A DNA stretch of 64,000 nt from Mesorhizobium sp. M8A.F.Ca.ET.218.01.1.1 (GCF_004791165.1 NZ_SRUZ01000009.1:212873-276872); one strand, 5' to 3'; positions 35,906-45,793 are shown, numbered from the stretch's first letter. Notes: generated from the letters alone by a model not told the origin. Translations and numbers: made by a program.

Positions 35906-37426
35906 GTGTATGTTCGAAGCGAAAAAACAGAGACGCTCGCCCTTTACGTGGACGGGCAGTCAACACCACCAGCGGGTGGCGACTATTTCGACAGCATCGA
36001 TCCGTATACCGGGCTAGTCTGGTCTCGGGTGCCTCGCGGCACGGCACGTGACGTCGATCAGGCGGTCAGGGCTGCGCACCGCGCCTTTACGACAGGGGCG
36101 TGGGCGGAGATGACGCCCACCCAACGCGGGCGTCTCCTCTACAGGCTCGGTGACCTCGTCGCCGCAAACGCGGAGAAACTGGGGGAATTGGAGGTTCGCG
36201 ACAACGGCAAGCTGCTCGCCGAGATGCTCGGCCAGATGCGCTATCTTCCGGAGTGGTTTTATTACTATGGCGGCTTGGCCGACAAGGTGGAAGGCGCCGT
36301 GACGCCACCCGAGCGGCCCGGAATGATGCACTACATCCGCTATGAGCCAATCGGAGTGGTCGCTGCAATCTCGCCGTGGAACTCGCCGCTCGTCCTAACC
36401 GTATGGAAGCTTGCTCCCGCACTTGCCGCTGGCAACACCGTAGTTGTCAAGCCGTCGGAATATTCCTCCGCGTCGATGCTCTATCTGGCCGAGCTCTTCG
36501 AGCAGGCGGGGTTCCCTTCGGGCGTCATCAATGTCGTCACCGGCATGGGCAACGAGGTCGGGGAGGCGCTGGTCAATCATCCTCTAGTAGAACGGATCGC
36601 TTTCACGGGCGGCGAAGGCGGCGGGCGTGCGGTCTACCAGGCGGCTGCAAAGTCCTTCAAGCGTATCTCGCTGGAGCTGGGCGGCAAGTCGCCGAATATC
36701 GTCTTCGAGGACGCTGACCTGGACGATGCGGTCAAGGGCGCGGTGGCCGGCATTTTCGCCGCAGCCGGTCAAACCTGCATGGCAGGCTCGCGGCTGCTGG
36801 TCCATGACAACATCCACGATGCCTTCGTGGACAAGCTCGTTGCTTTCGCCGGCAGTGCTAGACTTGGCGACCCGATGTCTGACGACACCGATGTTGGGCC
36901 GATCGCCACACGGCCCCAGTTTGAAAAGATTCTCGCCTATATGGACATCGCCAGGAGCGAGGGCGCCAAATGCGTATTAGGCGGCGAGCGCGTTGAGGGG
37001 CTCGGCAACGGTCTGTTCGTACAACCAACTATCTTCACCGAAGTGAATAACGGCATGCGTATCGCTCAGGAAGAGGTCTTCGGGCCGATCCTGTCGGTAA
37101 TCCGCTTCAAGACGGACGAAGAAGCCATCCAGATCGCGAACGACACGCTTTACGGCCTCGCGGCCGGCATATGGACGCAGAGCCTGGAAAGGGCGATCAA
37201 CATGCCGGCGAAACTGCGGGCTGGAACCGTCTGGGTCAATGCCTATCGCGTTGTCAGCTATCTTGCCCCCTTCGGCGGCTTCAAGAATTCCGGCATCGGA
37301 CGCGAGAACGGCAAGGAAGCCATACGAGAATATCTCGAAGCCAAAAGCGTGTTCATCAATACGAAGCGCGGCGTGCCCTCGCCGTTCGTGATGAGGTTGC
37401 CGAGCGTGGAGAATACCGAAGGCTAG
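35906..37426 (+). CDS. NAD(P)-dependent aldehyde dehydrogenase
   Basis: A 506-residue aldehyde dehydrogenase. Catalytic C291 is in AAGQTCMAGSR, the general-base Glu in SLELGGKSPN, and ISPWNSPLVLTVWKLAPALA and FGGFKNSGIGREN are standard. It oxidises an aldehyde to an acid in the cytosol. It starts with GTG at 35906, with GGGAG ten bases upstream; the nearby ATGs are out of frame. First gene of the operon and 27 bases from the last repeat of the putative operator, so repression would block it directly. Substrate unknown; the sequence looks like the broad-range class near hydroxymuconic and betaine aldehyde enzymes. Confidence 0.9.
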   Translation: MYVRSEKTETLALYVDGQSTPPAGGDYFDSIDPYTGLVWSRVPRGTARDVDQAVRAAHRAFTTGAWAEMTPTQRGRLLYRLGDLVAANAEKLGELEVRDNGKLLAEMLGQMRYLPEWFYYYGGLADKVEGAVTPPERPGMMHYIRYEPIGVVAAISPWNSPLVLTVWKLAPALAAGNTVVVKPSEYSSASMLYLAELFEQAGFPSGVINVVTGMGNEVGEALVNHPLVERIAFTGGEGGGRAVYQAAAKSFKRISLELGGKSPNIVFEDADLDDAVKGAVAGIFAAAGQTCMAGSRLLVHDNIHDAFVDKLVAFAGSARLGDPMSDDTDVGPIATRPQFEKILAYMDIARSEGAKCVLGGERVEGLGNGLFVQPTIFTEVNNGMRIAQEEVFGPILSVIRFKTDEEAIQIANDTLYGLAAGIWTQSLERAINMPAKLRAGTVWVNAYRVVSYLAPFGGFKNSGIGRENGKEAIREYLEAKSVFINTKRGVPSPFVMRLPSVENTEG

Positions 37427-37499
37427 TCGCGCTCCGCCGCGGGGAGTGGCGACAAGTACAACGCCCTAACCGGGAAATAGTCGAGGGAGGATAACGTCA

Positions 37500-38492
37500 A
37501 TGGCGGCAGAAATCTTAAAGCTGAGAGGCCTGAAGTTCAGCCAGTTCTGGATCGTTGTCGTGATATTCGTTCTGATGTTTCTGACGTTTGCGGTTCTTCT
37601 TCCGGGCTTCCTCACGAAGCTCAATCTGATAGCCCTGCTTCAGAACGTATCAATTCTAGGCATCCTTGGACTCTCAATGGCGATCATCGTCATCGGCCGC
37701 GGCATCGATCTCTCGACCGTCGCCATGCTGGCGGTGCCGCCGGGCCTCATCCTTCAAATGGTGCAGGACGGCCACTCGGTGCCCGTGGCCTTCCTGGCGG
37801 CGCTTGGGCTCGTGATCCTATTCTCGCTTATCGTCGGATGGTTTGTGGCGTATGCCGAGGTCCCTTCGCTCTACACGACCCTCGGCGCGGGCATATTCCT
37901 GGCGGGATTGGGACAGTCGGCGTTCTTCACCCTCGACGTCGTGCAGTGGAGTTCGCAGCTTGATGTCATCGCTTGGGTAGGCCGGGGTGACTTATTTGGC
38001 GTGCCCAAACCGGTTTTCATGTTCGCGGTGGCGGTAATTGCAATCGCCATTTTCCTGAAGAAGACGAAGGTCGGCAACTTCATATACGCCATAGGCGACA
38101 ATCCCCATGCAGCCCGAACCGCCGGCATTCCAACGCGACCGACGATCGTCTTCCAATACGTGCTGGCCGGTCTGATCGCGGCTTTTGGTGGCATCGTCAT
38201 GGCCGCGTCGATCAGCAGCATGCCGACGCGAATCTACAATTCGACGCTGATCTACGACGTGATCCTGGTCGTCGTTCTGGGCGGCATCGGCCTGAGCGGT
38301 GGGCGCGGCGGCGTACCCAACGTGATCCTGGGTACCGTCTTCATCGGCACCCTGATCAACGGCATGACGATCCTGAATATCTCGTATTCGGCCCAGAACA
38401 TCATCAAGGGCATTGTTCTTCTGATCGCTCTTCTCGTCGATACCAAGATCAATCCACGAAACGAGGAGACCGCCCAGCAAGGCGACGTTTAG
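37500..38492 (+). CDS. Ribose-type ABC permease (first of two)
   Basis: A 330-residue BPD_transp_2 protein with about nine spans. MAIIVIGRGIDLSTVAMLAV is the hallmark (GIDLS), YAIGDNPHAARTAGIPTRP the ATPase-contact loop. Good GAGGGAGG ribosome site. A second permease domain is encoded two genes on (39726), so the channel is probably a heterodimer, not the usual homodimer. Confidence 0.92.
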   Translation: MAAEILKLRGLKFSQFWIVVVIFVLMFLTFAVLLPGFLTKLNLIALLQNVSILGILGLSMAIIVIGRGIDLSTVAMLAVPPGLILQMVQDGHSVPVAFLAALGLVILFSLIVGWFVAYAEVPSLYTTLGAGIFLAGLGQSAFFTLDVVQWSSQLDVIAWVGRGDLFGVPKPVFMFAVAVIAIAIFLKKTKVGNFIYAIGDNPHAARTAGIPTRPTIVFQYVLAGLIAAFGGIVMAASISSMPTRIYNSTLIYDVILVVVLGGIGLSGGRGGVPNVILGTVFIGTLINGMTILNISYSAQNIIKGIVLLIALLVDTKINPRNEETAQQGDV

Positions 38493-38540
38493 TAGCGATG
38501 GGCCTGTTTGGCCGCCGTAATTTTAACAAGGGAGGATGAC

Positions 38541-39563
38541 ATGAAATACGCATTTAGAAACGGGCTGTCAGCAATGTGTTTCACTGCGATGGCGGCAATA
38601 AGCTCTCAAGCGACTGTGTCCATCAGCCATGCAGACGGGCTGGACGATCCGCTGCGGGCGCAATATCTGGAGAAGTTGAAGGGAAAGAAGGTCGCCTTCC
38701 TTCCGATCGCCCTGAGTTTCGATTTGGCCCTGGGTTGGCAGGAGGGTCTGAAGCGGGAACTTGAGCCTTACGGGATCGAGCTGATTGTCCGCGATCCAAA
38801 CTGGAACTCCAATGCTGGAGCCCAGGCGCTGACAACCCTAATCGCGGCGAAGCCCGCTGTGCTCATCGTGCACAATGCCGACCTGCAAACCTACGCAAAG
38901 CTGTTGAAAAAGGCGGAGGCTGAAGGCATCAAGGTCGTTCAGGTCAATATGCGCTCCGTCTACCAGTCGACGGTGTATGTCGGAGCCGACTGGGTGGAAG
39001 TCGGCGAGCGTGCGACATCCGCCGTGGTCGAGGCTTGCAAGGGAAAATCCGGCAAGATCTCGATCGTGCAGGGCCCGACATCGTCGGCCTCGAGCGCCTT
39101 TACACTGACCGGCGTGCAAAATGTGCTCAAAGACAACCCTCAGATCAAGGTGGTCTCTAGCCAGGCGGCCGACTGGGATGCCGCAAAAGCGAAGGGTATT
39201 ACCCAGACGGTGCTACGCCAGAACCCCGACCTATGCGGCATCGTGGGATTCTGGGACGGCATGGACATCGGCACCGGTGCGGCTGTCGTCGAGGCCGGTA
39301 TGAAGGATCAGGTATTCCTGGCGACTTCGGGCGGCGGCGAACAGAGAGGTGCATGTGACAAGGTCGCGGACGGGACTTTCGACGTGGACTTCAGCTATGA
39401 CGTGCCTGCTCAGGCGATGACCATGGCGGGAGTGGTGAAGTGGCTTCTCCAGGCTGGAGCCACTGTGGGAGACTCCAAGGGTTCCATCTACACGACCCTC
39501 AAGGTGGTCACGCCCCAGAACGCGGCTGAGCCGGGTATGTGCTGGCGGCTTGGCAAGTCCTGA
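38541..39563 (+). CDS. Ribose-type ABC binding protein
   Basis: A 340-residue Peripla_BP_4 protein from ATG 38541 (GGGAGG site; an earlier in-frame start at 38508 lies before that site). A Sec signal covers residues 1-32 with a SHADG cleavage region. KKVAFLPIALSFDLALGWQ and LTTLIAAKPAVLIVHNAD are the first domain; GIVGFWDGMDIGTGAAVVEA is typical of the second. Located between the two permease genes. Ligand unknown. Confidence 0.9.
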   Translation: MKYAFRNGLSAMCFTAMAAISSQATVSISHADGLDDPLRAQYLEKLKGKKVAFLPIALSFDLALGWQEGLKRELEPYGIELIVRDPNWNSNAGAQALTTLIAAKPAVLIVHNADLQTYAKLLKKAEAEGIKVVQVNMRSVYQSTVYVGADWVEVGERATSAVVEACKGKSGKISIVQGPTSSASSAFTLTGVQNVLKDNPQIKVVSSQAADWDAAKAKGITQTVLRQNPDLCGIVGFWDGMDIGTGAAVVEAGMKDQVFLATSGGGEQRGACDKVADGTFDVDFSYDVPAQAMTMAGVVKWLLQAGATVGDSKGSIYTTLKVVTPQNAAEPGMCWRLGKS

Positions 39564-39725
39564 CGCACGGGCGTCGGGCATGGCTGCCGCGTCAATGTCC
39601 ATGGTTCGCAGCAGGTCCTCCCAGGACCGGGTTGTGTCGGCTTCGGCCGGCGCAACCCACCCTGTCGAGCGCCTCTTCGGCCGTAAGATCGGTCCTTGAT
39701 TTTTTTTCTCGCCGGGGACAATTCT

Positions 39726-41930
39726 GTGAAAACATACGCTCCACCAAGCGAAACCGTTGCGAAAGCCGAACCTGCCTATGTTGACGGCTCGCGCTGGCGC
39801 GAAGCGACACTGACCCAAAAGATCGTCAAGTTCCGATATCGGTACTGGCCAGATCATATACTGGGTGAAATCCTGGCAAAGCGATGGATGGAAACGGCAA
39901 TCCCCGTATTGCTGCTCATCGTCGTGTCCGTCGCCATGTCGTTCCTGACGCCTGATTTCCTGACCCTTGGCGGCATATCCGACACATTGCAGCAAGCTGC
40001 CGAGATCGGCTTCGTGGTTCTCGGTCTCACGCTCGTCATGATCGTTGGGGGCATCGACCTGTCTGTCGGATCGATCTTCGCACTCTGCAATTTCGTAGCG
40101 CTTTATCTGATCGGCGTCGTCGCGGCTCCGTTTCCCGTCGTGATCCTGGCCACGATAGCCTGCGGCTGTCTTCTTGGCCTCGTGAACGGCATCCTAATCG
40201 GATATTTCCGGCTTCGGGCGTTTTTGACCACGCTGATCACCCTGATCATATACCGAGCCACCTACGACATGCTGATCCTCGATCATGCGTTGGAGATAGC
40301 GGGAAGCCTTCCGGATTCACAAGCATGGGAACTCCTTTCCGAGGCCGCGTTCCTCGGTTTTCCCCTGGTCGCCTGGGTATATGCCGCAGTCGCTATCTAT
40401 GGCCACGTCTTTCTAACAAGACTTCGCCCGGGTTGGCACATCAATGCGATCGGCGGTGCCCGGCGTTCTGCATATAATAGCGGCATCAACGTTCGTCGGA
40501 CGGTTACCTTGACCTATCTCGGCTCAGGCGGGCTCACCGCTGTCGGAGCGATTTTCTACGCATCTCGTCTGGGATCCGCGGGGGGGGACATCGGCGTCGG
40601 TCTTGAGATCACAGCGCTCACCGCCGCAGTAATCGGCGGTGTCAGCTTGGGCGGCGGCAAGGGTAGCGTCACCAAGGCCACGGTCGGCACGCTGATCGTC
40701 CTGATCTTGATCAACGGCGCGACCAATATGGGCTTCGTCGGCGGCATCAACCGCATCGCGCTGGCGACGATCTTACTCGGCGCCGCCGCCATCGACATCA
40801 GATGGCTGAAAAACAAGCACCGGATCGTCAGCAAGATCTATGTCAGCCCTGCTTATCATTTCATGGGGCCATTGATCTCCACCGACCCAAAGGATGGCGG
40901 GGTCTGGGGTCTCAACGACAAGCTGAGCGATGTCAACGTGATCGGTCTTGGACAGGTCGAGGGCGCGGAGGACGTGATCCTCGATCGGAACAACTATCTC
41001 TATGGCGGCTCGCGTCTTGGCGACATCGTCCGGTTCGTTCCCCCGGACTACAAGAAGATGGAAATCTTTGCCCATATCGGCGGCCAGCCTCTCGGCATGG
41101 CCTTCGACCGCCAGGACAATCTCTATGTCTGTGTCGGCGGCATGGGTCTCTATCGCGTCACGCCGTCGGGCAAGGTGGAGAAGGCGACCGACGAGACGAA
41201 CCGTGGTTATACCTCCGTGAATGACGATAGCCGGCTGCGTCTGGCTGACGACCTCGATATTGCAGACGACGGACGCGTTTTCTTCTCGGAGGCGACGAAG
41301 CGTTTCGAGATCCATGATTGGCCGATTGACGCCCTCGAGGCGCGCGGAAACGGCCGCATCATCTGCTACGACCCGAACACCAACAGGACTCATACTGTCC
41401 TCGACCATCTCATCTTTCCGAACGGCGTCTGCATCGGATCGGACAATCAGTCCTTGCTTTTCGCCGAGTCCTGGGGGTGCACGGTCAAGCGCTACTGGTT
41501 CGACGGCCCGAAGAAAGGCAAGCTGGAAATGCTGCTTCACAATCTGCCGGGCTATCCTGACAACATCAACCGCGCTTCCGACGGCAATTACTGGATGTCG
41601 TTGGTTGGTATGCGCAGCCCGGCACTCGATCTCGCCTGGCAAATGCCCGGTTTCCGCCGGCGCATGGCCAAGCGCGTACCCCAGGACGAGTGGCTCTATC
41701 CAAACCTGAACACTGGATGTGTGCTCAAGTTCAACGACAAGGGTGAAATCCTGGAAACGTTCTGGGACCTCCACGCGGTCAACCATCCGATGATCACGTC
41801 AATGCGCGAGCATCGCGGGTACCTCTATCTCGGCGGCCTGACCAACAATCGCATCGGACAGTTCAAACTCAAGGACGCCAATCCGAACTACGTTCAATAT
41901 GACTTCAGGTGGGGAGAACGCGATGCTTGA
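39726..41930 (+). CDS. ABC permease fused to strictosidine-synthase-like beta-propeller
   Basis: A 734-residue fusion. Residues about 30-360 are a ribose-type permease (LVMIVGGIDLSVGSIFALCN, AIGGARRSAYNSGINVRR); residues about 375-734 are a six-bladed propeller of the strictosidine-synthase/SMP-30/APMAP group, which hydrolyses lactones or esters in known members: ILDRNNYLYGGSRLGDIVR, FPNGVCIGSDNQSLLFAES, NLPGYPDNINRASDGNYW. The linker IRWLKNKHR is positively charged, so by the positive-inside rule the propeller lies in the cytoplasm at the exit of the channel. No stop or frameshift separates the parts. I use GTG 39726; TTG 39696 is also open. Its stop overlaps the next gene by eight bases. 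A transport-coupled lactonase is the obvious idea but is untested here. Confidence 0.88.
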   Translation: MKTYAPPSETVAKAEPAYVDGSRWREATLTQKIVKFRYRYWPDHILGEILAKRWMETAIPVLLLIVVSVAMSFLTPDFLTLGGISDTLQQAAEIGFVVLGLTLVMIVGGIDLSVGSIFALCNFVALYLIGVVAAPFPVVILATIACGCLLGLVNGILIGYFRLRAFLTTLITLIIYRATYDMLILDHALEIAGSLPDSQAWELLSEAAFLGFPLVAWVYAAVAIYGHVFLTRLRPGWHINAIGGARRSAYNSGINVRRTVTLTYLGSGGLTAVGAIFYASRLGSAGGDIGVGLEITALTAAVIGGVSLGGGKGSVTKATVGTLIVLILINGATNMGFVGGINRIALATILLGAAAIDIRWLKNKHRIVSKIYVSPAYHFMGPLISTDPKDGGVWGLNDKLSDVNVIGLGQVEGAEDVILDRNNYLYGGSRLGDIVRFVPPDYKKMEIFAHIGGQPLGMAFDRQDNLYVCVGGMGLYRVTPSGKVEKATDETNRGYTSVNDDSRLRLADDLDIADDGRVFFSEATKRFEIHDWPIDALEARGNGRIICYDPNTNRTHTVLDHLIFPNGVCIGSDNQSLLFAESWGCTVKRYWFDGPKKGKLEMLLHNLPGYPDNINRASDGNYWMSLVGMRSPALDLAWQMPGFRRRMAKRVPQDEWLYPNLNTGCVLKFNDKGEILETFWDLHAVNHPMITSMREHRGYLYLGGLTNNRIGQFKLKDANPNYVQYDFRWGERDA

Positions 41931-43011
41931 GCTTCTCCGGAGGGTCAGTGACAACATCAGGGGCCGCGGCGAGGCTGCGATCACCATCCCGATCTTCGAC
42001 GGTGCGCTGAAGCCGAACAGCCTGCTGGAAGACGCTACGATCCTGGATGAATTCGAAGCGCCCGAGGATCTCGCTTCCGACGGGAAGACCATCTATTTGG
42101 CCGATGGCCAGCGCATCCTCTCTCACGAAAGCGGCGAATGGAAAGTGACGGCCACGCTCGATAGGCCCGTCACAGCCTTGGCCTGCATGCCGGGTGGTGG
42201 TCTCGCCGTCGCGCTGGACGGCAAGGAAGTCCGCATCCTTGGCGGCTTGTTCGACGGGCGAAGCTGGAAGGCCGTGGACGGCAAGTCTTTCAATGCCGTC
42301 AATGGAGTAGGCGTGCGTCAGGATGGATCGCTCGCGGTGTCGGACGGGTCGGCCGAATATCCATATCCGCAGTGGAGCCATGATGTGATGACCAAGGGAC
42401 ACACCGGCCGGGTCATCCTGTTGAATCCGGCTGACGGCGGCGCCAAGGTGCTCGCGAGCGGACTGTCCTACGCCTTCGGTGTTCTGGCATCCGGCGGGAC
42501 CATCTGGTTCTCCGAGAGTTGGAAGCATCGTGTCGTCAAACTCGACGCTAACGGGCGGACGTCCGTCGTTGTCGACCATCTGCCGGGCTATCCTTGCCGG
42601 CTGTCGCCTGCCTCCGACGGCGGGGCCTGGCTGTCGGCGTTTGCGGGTCGCACACAGCTGATCGAATTCGTGCTGCGCGAACCAACCTATCGTAAGAGGA
42701 TGGTTGCCGAAGTCGATCCCAAATACTGGATTGCGCCGGCGCTGAGCTCTGGCCGCACGTTCCTGGAGCCGCTGCAGGGCGCGGGCGTGAAGATGCGCGG
42801 CGTGTTGAAGCCGTGGGCGCCGCCGCGGTCCTACGGACTCGTCATCAAGCTGTCGGCGGCCGGGCTACCACAATATTCGTTCCACAGCCGCCTCGGCGGC
42901 CGAAATCACGGCGTTGTGGCCACGGGGGAATGCGACGGCTTCCTCTTCGTCCTGTCTAAGGGAAGCGGTAGAGTTCTCAAAATGAAAGTCCCTGCCCAGG
43001 GAGGAATTTGA
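41923..43011 (+). CDS. Strictosidine-synthase/SMP-30-like beta-propeller protein
   Basis: 362 residues, a free-standing relative of the propeller fused to the permease just upstream (shared FPDG-like, AES/SES, HLPGYP/NLPGYP, SPASDGG/NRASDGN and Y.KRM blocks). No signal peptide is seen, so it is cytoplasmic. ATG 41923 follows GTGGGGAGAA and overlaps the previous stop, giving coupled translation. It may be a second lactonase or a partner that pairs with the fused propeller. Followed after four bases by the ATPase gene. Confidence 0.85.
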   Translation: MLELLRRVSDNIRGRGEAAITIPIFDGALKPNSLLEDATILDEFEAPEDLASDGKTIYLADGQRILSHESGEWKVTATLDRPVTALACMPGGGLAVALDGKEVRILGGLFDGRSWKAVDGKSFNAVNGVGVRQDGSLAVSDGSAEYPYPQWSHDVMTKGHTGRVILLNPADGGAKVLASGLSYAFGVLASGGTIWFSESWKHRVVKLDANGRTSVVVDHLPGYPCRLSPASDGGAWLSAFAGRTQLIEFVLREPTYRKRMVAEVDPKYWIAPALSSGRTFLEPLQGAGVKMRGVLKPWAPPRSYGLVIKLSAAGLPQYSFHSRLGGRNHGVVATGECDGFLFVLSKGSGRVLKMKVPAQGGI

Positions 43012-43015
43012 CACC

Positions 43016-44512
43016 ATGTCCGACAAGGTACTGGAACTTCGCGCCGCCACGAAGAAGTACGGCTCAGTTAAGGCGATCGACGAGATCGACTATCAGCTGC
43101 TGCGCGGAGAGGTTCATGCGATCCTGGGCGAGAACGGCGCGGGCAAGTCGACGCTGACCAAGATCATGGCTGGCGTCGTGCAGTTGACGTCTGGCAAGAT
43201 GTTCCTCGATGGCAACGAGGTCACACCAAAATCTCCGAACGAGGCCAACAAGCTCGGTGTGGCGATGGTCTTTCAGGAGACCAGTCTGGTGCCGACCATG
43301 ACGGTTGCCCAGAACCTGTTTCTCGGCAATGAGCGCTATTTCAATCGCATGCGCGGCATCAACATCGAGGCGCAGCAATTCCTGCAGTCGCTCCAGTTCG
43401 ACGTCGAGCCGGCCATGGTCGTCGGCCTGCTGGGTGCGGCCAAGAAGCAGATGGTCGAGATCGCAAGAGCGGTTCTGCAGAAGGCCAAGGTCATCATTTT
43501 CGACGAGCCTACCGCGACGCTTACACCGGAGGAAAAGCAGCATTTCTTTCACCTCGTTTCAGTGCTCAAGAGCCGCGGCATTTCGATCATATTCATCAGT
43601 CACGCGCTCGAAGAGGCCCTGATGATCTCCGATCGCATCACGGTCCTGCGCGATGCGAAGCACATTGTGACCGACCTCACCGAAAACTTCGATCAGGCCC
43701 GCATCGTCAAAGCCATGATCGGACGCGACATTTCGCAGACGCTCTACGGGACCAAGAAAAGCTTCGTGCGGCCTGCCGGCCGGCGTGTTCTGTCGGTTCA
43801 GAACCTTCGCATGGCTTCGATGGTGAAGAACAATTCGCTGTCGGTCTTTGCAGGCCAGATCACGGGAATGTTCGGACTGGTCGGCTCCGGGCGAACCGAG
43901 ACGTTCAAGGTCGTCGCCGGTGTCATCAAGCGCGACATGTTCCACGGCGGAGAGGTCGTCTTCAACGAAAAGAAAAAGAGCTACCTCGTGCCCGCTCCGG
44001 CGGTGAGAGACGGCATCGCATATATTACCGAAGACAGAAAATTCGAAGGCTTCTTCGAAACAAAATCCATCTCATGGAACATCTATCTCGGCCTGCTGGC
44101 AAAGCTTGGCCGGGGGAGGACGCTCGTTTCCGAGGACGAAGCGACCAGGTATGGCAACGATTGGGTCAAGCGGCTCAACATCCGTTCCATCGACGCTGAG
44201 GCCAAGGCAATCGAACTGTCCGGCGGCAACCAGCAGAAGGTGGTGATCGCCAAGTCGATGATCCAGCAGCCAGACCTGATCATTTTCGATGAGCCGACGC
44301 GTGGCGTTGACGTCGGCGCCATCGCTGAGATCCACAGGTACCTGAACCAGCTTGCCGACGAGGGCAAGGCCGTAGTCGTGATCTCGTCGTACCTGCCGGA
44401 GATCATGTCCCTATCGGACCGTCTGCTCGTCTTCCGCAAGGGCAAGGTGGTGGAGGAGTTCTCCGCCCTGGAGGCGACCGAAGAGAAGGTCATGTACGCG
44501 GCCATCAATTAG
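43016..44512 (+). CDS. Ribose-type double ABC ATPase
   Basis: 498 residues. Half one: Walker A GENGAGKST, Walker B VIIFDEPTATLTP, with a degenerate signature (LLGAAKKQMVEIARA) in place of LSxGQ. Half two: Walker A GLVGSGRTE with Arg for Lys, canonical LSGGNQQK and LIIFDEPTRGVDVG. It energises the two-permease importer of this operon. Confidence 0.92.
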   Translation: MSDKVLELRAATKKYGSVKAIDEIDYQLLRGEVHAILGENGAGKSTLTKIMAGVVQLTSGKMFLDGNEVTPKSPNEANKLGVAMVFQETSLVPTMTVAQNLFLGNERYFNRMRGINIEAQQFLQSLQFDVEPAMVVGLLGAAKKQMVEIARAVLQKAKVIIFDEPTATLTPEEKQHFFHLVSVLKSRGISIIFISHALEEALMISDRITVLRDAKHIVTDLTENFDQARIVKAMIGRDISQTLYGTKKSFVRPAGRRVLSVQNLRMASMVKNNSLSVFAGQITGMFGLVGSGRTETFKVVAGVIKRDMFHGGEVVFNEKKKSYLVPAPAVRDGIAYITEDRKFEGFFETKSISWNIYLGLLAKLGRGRTLVSEDEATRYGNDWVKRLNIRSIDAEAKAIELSGGNQQKVVIAKSMIQQPDLIIFDEPTRGVDVGAIAEIHRYLNQLADEGKAVVVISSYLPEIMSLSDRLLVFRKGKVVEEFSALEATEEKVMYAAIN

Positions 44513-44571
44513 CGCAAACGCCCGAGCCCCGGATTGCGCATCTGCCAACACAGCAACTATCGGAAAGTCAG

Positions 44572-45465
44572 ATGAGCATTCCTTCACTTTCAAATCCAAG
44601 AAGCGGGCGCCAGCTCGAAGGACGACATGTCGTGCTGTTCGGCGCGGGGACGGCCAACGATGTCGAGAAAGGCTGGAGCCTTGGGCGGGTAAGTGACACG
44701 GTCCATGGCGTCGGCAAAGCCACGGCGCTTGTCTATGCCCGCCATGGCGCGGCCGTCACCTGTGTCGATATCGACCTGGACGCGGCGACCGCGACGGCAG
44801 AACTCATCCGGAGCCAGGGCGGACAGGCATTCGCCTTTGGCTGCGATGCCACCCAATCCAACAGCGTGAAGGAGACGATCGAAAAGTCCCTCGGCTACAA
44901 TGGCCGCATCGATGTCCTACACAATAACATAGGGATCACCAAGATGGGTGGCCCGGTGGAGTGCTCAGAAGAGAACTTCGATCAAGTCATCGCCGTCAAT
45001 CTGAAGAGCATGTTTCTGACGTGCAAGTGGACGCTGCCGATCATGGAGCGTCAGGCAAAAGGGGCGATCGTCAATATTTCGTCTTTTGCGGCAGTGAGGT
45101 TCACCGTCCCGTGGATTGCCTACAGCGCCTCTAAGGGAGCGGTGAATTCGCTGACCATGGCCGTTGCGGCGCAATACGCCGCGAAGGGCATACGTTGCAA
45201 CGCGATAGCGCCGGGGATGCTATCCACGCCGATGGTGCAGTCCGCTCACAAGGATAATCACGACGACCTCGAAGAGATGATGAGCTCGCGCGACAACGCC
45301 GTACCCATGCACTGGCAAGGCGAGGGCTGGGATGTCGGTGAGGCCGCGGCGTTCCTGGCATCCGACGAGGCGCGTTTCATTACGGGCCAAGTGTTGGTGG
45401 TGGACGGTGGTAGCACCATCATGATGCCGAGCAAGCCCTGGAATGTCGCGGGGGTGGCGAACTGA
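44572..45465 (+). CDS. SDR-family oxidoreductase with an insertion in the cofactor loop
   Basis: A 297-residue short-chain dehydrogenase. Catalytic YSASK, the NISS and HNNIG loops and the C-terminal FITGQVLVVDGG are normal. The nucleotide loop is not: GAG at 24-26 is followed by about twenty residues (including DVEKGWSLGRVSDTV) before the expected GVGKA at 46-50, whereas the usual spacing is TGxxxGxG. The insertion is in frame, so it seems to be a subfamily trait, perhaps an altered cofactor pocket. Last gene of the operon; likely oxidises a sugar, sugar acid or other alcohol delivered by the importer. Confidence 0.88.
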   Translation: MSIPSLSNPRSGRQLEGRHVVLFGAGTANDVEKGWSLGRVSDTVHGVGKATALVYARHGAAVTCVDIDLDAATATAELIRSQGGQAFAFGCDATQSNSVKETIEKSLGYNGRIDVLHNNIGITKMGGPVECSEENFDQVIAVNLKSMFLTCKWTLPIMERQAKGAIVNISSFAAVRFTVPWIAYSASKGAVNSLTMAVAAQYAAKGIRCNAIAPGMLSTPMVQSAHKDNHDDLEEMMSSRDNAVPMHWQGEGWDVGEAAAFLASDEARFITGQVLVVDGGSTIMMPSKPWNVAGVAN

Positions 45466-45680
45466 CAGCTCCGGTGATCGGCATGTAGATGGGACGCGGT
45501 CGCCCTTCTTGACTAGAATGTTAATGCTAGACACCTGTTCTCACGAGTAGCCATCGCCGGTCCTCTAGCCGCGTAGCGCGACATCGAGGCCTTGGGCGCT
45601 CTCAAAATCGGCCTGGGATGTGGCCAGGGCAAAGGCACCAATATCGCTCCGACCTGGGTCGGCGTCTACCCGGGCATTCA

Positions 45681-45712
45681 TCGTTCCCCGGCCCTTAGTG
45701 CCCGGGGAACGA
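45681..45712. terminator. Perfect 11-bp hairpin after the SDR gene
   Basis: TCGTTCCCCGG and CCGGGGAACGA with a ten-base loop. It lies 216 bases past the SDR stop. It could end the operon transcript, though no T tract follows on either strand, so it may instead be a palindromic repeat element or a protein site. Confidence 0.45.
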
Positions 45713-45793
45713 CATCGACGAACAAACAGCAAGCCGCGACGTGCCCATGATGTTGATAACGCACGCCGCTGGATCGGTGGAAGGGCAAAGACG

